Shown piece by piece: positions 59,851 through 64,000 of a stretch of 64,000 nucleotides of DNA. Position 1 is the first letter of the stretch, and every line of letters starts with the position of its first letter. Position numbers and translations under genes: made by a program. Origin of the DNA: Odiellus spinosus (lineage: Eukaryota; Arthropoda; Arachnida; Opiliones; Phalangiidae); assembly GCA_963920705.1 (NCBI GenBank), contig OY987226.1:32725686-32789685 (forward strand), read 5' to 3'. The notes under the pieces are model-generated. The model saw only the letters and a list, made by a program, of their open reading frames with translations, did not search any database and was not told the origin of the DNA.

Positions 59851-61054
59851 GGGGGGGGGGGGGGGGTGAAATCAGTGATCCCCTTTCAAATCTACATTCG
59901 TAATTAAAACTTAAAATTCATGATTTAAACTCATTAGCGTAAAATTGATTTTGAGATTTTAATTTAGTCGTAGATTTTCGAATATGAGAAATTCCGATTT
60001 CAAGGAACGGCTTGTCTATTCTAGAACTTCTTTGCCAACTGATTGCTAAGAATTAGTCACGCCTTTCAAATATTTCAAAACTCAAATCAAAATTCTTTCG
60101 TAACCAAAAAGAAACCAATGGCAAAAACCACCGTAACCATGGAACGATTAACAATTGCTAGAAACAGTCAAAATAAAAATTTGACTTAGAACGAATAAAA
60201 ATTTCTTGTTATATAGATTTTATGAATTATTTATAGCGTCTATAAAACCAGAAGCGGAATGGATATCAAAATTTCAGATGCGTTTCCTACCTGCGGCTTG
60301 TCAGTTAATGTAAGCGGTTCGTAAAGATGCTCGAGAGTACCGATTCGGAACTTTATATCAGTGTAGCTCAACGAAACATTTAATCGAGTGGCTCAAACAA
60401 TTCTCGGAAGCGAATAAATTGGAACTGATATTGAGCTACGATAGAATAGATAATGAATGCTGCGAATAAGCAAAGACGTACCTTTATTCGACGTACACCT
60501 TTAGAGTGGTTTCTACTGTGGACCGCAAGCTACGCAAAATCACGGTACAACTCGCCTTCAAAGATCAATCCTTTAAAAGTTGCTCTTCAGATTAACCGGA
60601 ATACAATACTGTAATATGATAACATTGTTGTATACATCCGGTATTATCGTGTTAAGATCAAGGCTTAACTTACTTGGATCAGTTTTGACTCCGTTGTTTG
60701 TTAAGAAGCTTCTTCTCTTTTATTTGGCATTCTATTTATTTATGTGGGAAACTTTAGCTAACCCTGCGATTCTGTGATTCCCTTTTTTCTAAATGTTTAT
60801 TTATCATTTCGGCACCCTAATATTTTGTCGCCCTGAAATGTAAAACCGAATAACCTCGAAAATCCCAGCAGACATCTCTAAGGAGGAGTAAGGAGGGAAG
60901 AAAACAATACTAAAAGAAAAAACCACGATAGGTAGAATTCGACCATAGTAGGAGGAAGTAGTAGCTAACACCAGATTCGAATGGTTTATTTTACTCGTAT
61001 TTGTTTCCAAGTCTTCATATTTCTAAAGCAGGTTTTAGGCAAGGTTCGTAAAAA
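59851..61054. other. Intergenic, nothing recognised
   Basis: AT-rich sequence with short open frames such as 60580-60777, which is hydrophobic but lacks family features. No element ends were identified. Confidence 0.4.
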
Positions 61055-62072
61055 TTGGGTTTTAGGGAGATTATGGAGGATGTCAAATCAAAACTAGGCA
61101 TAGGCATAATATATTCGGTAAATTTAATTACGTAGGTGATTTTTGCAACTGCTGTCAATGGTGCTCGCCGTTGTATCATCCTTAGATGAAGCATTAGTGT
61201 TAATTTTATTTTTAATAATTACCGCACTTGTTTAATTCGACGCGTTAAACATAAAACCACAGTTGTCACGCTGCATTTGTTTTGTTACTGTAGGTTTTAA
61301 ATAAAGGTCACACTGTATATTGTTGTTTTGGCGGAGACAGAAGTTGAGCCGCATTTTAAATTAAGCTCGGTTAATTTAAGAAGTAACTGCATGAATTTAT
61401 ACATCCCACATGAATATCCAATTGTAGCCTTACCCCATAGTCCATTCCCAAAAGGTAATAGGAGGAGCCTAATTTTCCCGCCAAACAAGTGACGTCATGT
61501 GACGTAATTTCTCGAGCCAATAAAAACGAAACCGGAGATGGAATATTAGGGGGCTGGCTTATGAGGGAGAAAAATAGAACTTATAGAAGAGTGGCTATAT
61601 TTTCGTACGTTTCGGTTTGTTGAATTTGTTCACCGATTTTACTTAAAATTAAGATATTAAAAGGCTAAAAAGTTTGAAATTAATTTTTATAAAATGACGG
61701 AATAAAATCCCGACCTCCTAAACGCAAGTTTCTTTATTTTTCTTAAATTTTTTTACACTCTTATTCGTGGATTTCGTTTGAGAATCATTTTTCTTTTTCT
61801 TATTCATTATAAACTTCAATTTTAAGTATCAATTAAAAACGTAAAAATAAAGCGCATTAGGAAAATAGGAACATGAGGCCGATAGGAATTTAACAACAAC
61901 ACGTCGTCTGCTACTATCTAACAGAAAAAAAAACTGATTCAAATTTCCGCCATAGGCTCCACCCATCCCCGAAAGGGAGGCGACGCGGTATAAGCCCGAT
62001 GGATATTCATGAGGGATGTATAAATTCATGGTAACTGTTAATGGATCAAGTTGTGAGCGATATAGATTACGA
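61055..62072 (-). repeat. Dispersed repeat R1, copy 2, interrupted
   Basis: 61055-61389 and 62038-62072 together match the reverse complement of 16600-16980. The 641-bp family B element separates them, with duplication of 7 bases at the break. Confidence 0.88.
61390..62030. mobile_element. Element family B (CA..TG ends, 7-bp TSD)
   Basis: The 641-bp element starts CATGAATTTATACATCCC and ends GGGATGTATAAATTCATG. The inverted repeat extends about 33 bp imperfectly. The perfect duplication GTAACTG flanks it (61383-61389, 62031-62037), and the uninterrupted R1 copy has that heptamer once. It carries GTGACGTCATGTGACGTAA at 61489-61507. No transposase frame is present. Confidence 0.95.
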
Positions 62073-62353
62073 CGTATAATTTATTTATTTATTGCTCACT
62101 ATTTAATAATATCTGCGACACGAAATAATATATGTATATGAAATTCTATAATAATAATGGTTAGGTGAAGTTAAGTATTTTAACTAGTTTCTCCGCTTAA
62201 GCGGTTTCTTATTAAAAATATTATGTTCAGATTTTAATCTAAATAATCACAAAGCTGATTTTTAATGATGTAAATCATTTACTTTAAAATCCAGAATTTA
62301 CAAAGGTATATAATAATCAAAACAAAATCATTTCATTTTGTTGTATATACTAT
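62073..62353. other. 3' flank of ML-domain gene, nothing recognised
   Basis: AT-rich sequence downstream of the ML gene stop codon. No minus-strand AATAAA was found close to the stop. Confidence 0.4.
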
Positions 62354-63273
62354 TTACTTTATCTGGACAGGAGCCTTAAAACAAAAGACCACGCCATTAT
62401 CTCCTTCAGCTTTAAATGTTGCGGTGGTTTTCAGCTAAAATATTTAAGAAAAAGTATAATTACATATTATGCACTAGGGATATAAGTTGTGTTTTAACTG
62501 CGCTAGGTTCCCCGCGTGCCACTGCCAGTGAAGTGTAGGCTGCTCAAGAGTTTCTTCGTAATAAAATAACATTTTCGTGGGCGACGTCATATATTATTTG
62601 CATTTGAATTCAAAATTCGCGCCAAAAATATTGCGTACTATAATTTTCTAGAAAAATCGATTATTTTTGGAACTAGGTACTATAATTTTAGACTTTTGAT
62701 CTGGCAACGCTGATTACCCTTATCAATCATATTACTTAATAATAAAGGTTTAACGAGGCCTAAAGCTCTTGGCAATTATATCTTATTTTTCCGTGAGTCT
62801 CTTCTCCTGCAATTTTTACGTGGAGTGATGACGAAGCAAAAACAACGGGAAATCAAGGCTATAGACTTTAGTCTCTGGTTTTCATTGTTATATTGTTAAA
62901 AAAATTGCTTGAAATTGTAAACTTACCGAAGGAGCGTACGAAGGGACAGCGAGAGTAGTTTTGAAAGTAAGCCCTTGGCCATTTTTAATTGGACAAGAAA
63001 TCCCACTTCCGCTACAGCCATCAGCACCATCTTCCATTCCGGGAAAAGAAGCCTCAATTCCAAACACTCTAGCCGAAATGCTTAGTTTAAGATTTGACGT
63101 ATCTTGATCTGAAAATAGCAAATGTTTGTGATTAATTTCACGTGTACGTGTACGTGTGATTGTTTCCGAGTTACTTGAAAGAAAATCAATCTCAATTTCG
63201 GTTTTTTGACCCTTCGCGAAAGAGCAGGGTTCTGTTGAGCACGGATTGCCTCGTACTTCTGTTACAGTACCAC
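62354..63273 (-). CDS. ML-domain (NPC2/MD-2-like) secreted lipid-binding protein, 5' partial
   Basis: Minus-strand exons 63273-63175, 63108-62927 and 62434-62354 keep phase and end at TAA, giving about 120 residues. ML-domain proteins are small beta-sandwich proteins that bind sterols or other lipids; NPC2 moves cholesterol out of lysosomes, and arthropods have expanded sets, some linked to immunity or chemosensation. Family-typical cysteine context is present: NPCSTEPCSFAKG in the first exon, GCSGSGISCPI in the second, and VVFCFKAPVQI at the C-terminus. The signal peptide and first cysteine should be on an upstream exon ending in phase 1. It was not found in 63274-64000 and may lie outside the window. 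A 66-bp intron between the first two exons contains a GTACGT repeat. Confidence 0.9.
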
Positions 63274-64000
63274 CTGAAAACCACATTTTGTTTTATTAAT
63301 ATTAAAGAAGAGGATTCAGTGGGGTCTTTTTCCACTTTCTACATATTCTTGTTGAAGCGAGAGTTGGCGTAAAGTGGATCTATTGTGGGTAGTAAATGAA
63401 TGAGTTGTGACATTCACTTGAGAAAAAAGTTGTCTGACCGCCTTGCCAATTTTAGTATCAGCGTAACTTTTAAGAAGTTGAAATACTCTAATTTTTAAAA
63501 ATTATTAAAGAACTGCTACTTTATGGAGAAAAAAGGGCTTATATTAAAACTATAATAATACAATAGAAGCTTTCCAGTCGTAACCTTTCATATGTTAAAG
63601 CTAATCTTACAATAAATTTATTAATCGTTCCAGTGAAAAAGTCATTAGCACCTTTGATTTATTTTAAAACTTTCCCACTCATATTTTTTTGTCATATATC
63701 TAAATTGGGTCATGACTTGTTTAAATTCCCTTCTATACCAACCGGTTTCCTTGCATAAAATCTTTGTCGTATTATATATCAAAATCTATTTCGACATAAT
63801 CGTATTTAACACTTAAACGCGTCATATTATTACAACTGGGTAGAGTGCAGTCTTACTATAGTTTTTAGTTTTCTCCTACGAGCGACAAGCATCATCTCAA
63901 ATCACGCGTCTCGCACTTAATAGTGTCTCTACTTCTATTTATTTAATGGTAATAAATAATATAATTTGCCACTGTCACTCTGTTATGTAAAACGTGATAT
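63274..64000. other. Upstream of ML-domain gene, nothing recognised
   Basis: No minus-strand exon with a signal peptide and a phase-1 donor could be supported here. No repeats were recognised. Confidence 0.4.

Overview
The window is eukaryotic nuclear DNA, almost certainly from an arthropod. It is AT-rich. Five genes can be supported, and every intron boundary used to build them has GT..AG ends and a matching reading phase. The arthropod call rests on an ecdysteroid-pathway Rieske oxygenase (Neverland/DAF-36 type), a chemosensory-type ionotropic receptor, an NRF-6-like acyltransferase, an ML-domain (NPC2-like) protein, and repeated interstitial TTAGG motifs, which are the common arthropod telomere unit. 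The order or species cannot be settled from the sequence alone.

Layout. 1-8039: no recognised gene. It holds a miniature transposon, a 465-bp hAT-like element and a palindrome of about 3.6 kb. 8040-15760 (+): six exons of a neverland-like cholesterol 7-desaturase. 16600-18480: dispersed repeats with a nested miniature element. 19855-22559 (-): an ionotropic-receptor gene with one frameshift and one in-frame stop, read here as a probable pseudogene. 24500-37900: a repeat-dense stretch without recognised genes, holding a Tc1/mariner-like element, 100-bp, 36-bp and 26-bp tandem arrays, foldback elements and many MITEs. 38024-40040: a large dispersed repeat carrying a PIF/Harbinger-like insertion. 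41215-51280 (+): a complete 15-exon NRF-6-like acyltransferase of 738 aa whose introns are packed with transposons. 54196-55589 (-): a two-exon SLC16/monocarboxylate-transporter-like gene of 440 aa. 56049-62072: more transposons and a satellite with a period near 120 bp. 62354-63273 (-): the last three exons of an ML-domain gene whose first exon was not found.

The genes do not form an operon or an obvious single pathway. Three of them (Neverland, the ML-domain protein and NRF-6-like) belong to families linked to sterol or lipid handling, but that grouping may be chance.

The most striking content is transposon biology. Seven sequence-unrelated short element families (ten full-length insertions) all begin 5'-CA, end TG-3' and are flanked by 7-bp target duplications. 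Empty-site comparisons inside the window support three of them, two exactly and one with slight divergence. Three of the families also share an internal CRE-like palindromic motif. PIF/Harbinger-like elements with TTA/TAA duplications, hAT-like elements with 6- or 8-bp duplications, TA-flanked MITEs, a five-copy GC-rich MITE family with duplications of about 8 bp, and heat-shock-element-like arrays in repeats also occur.
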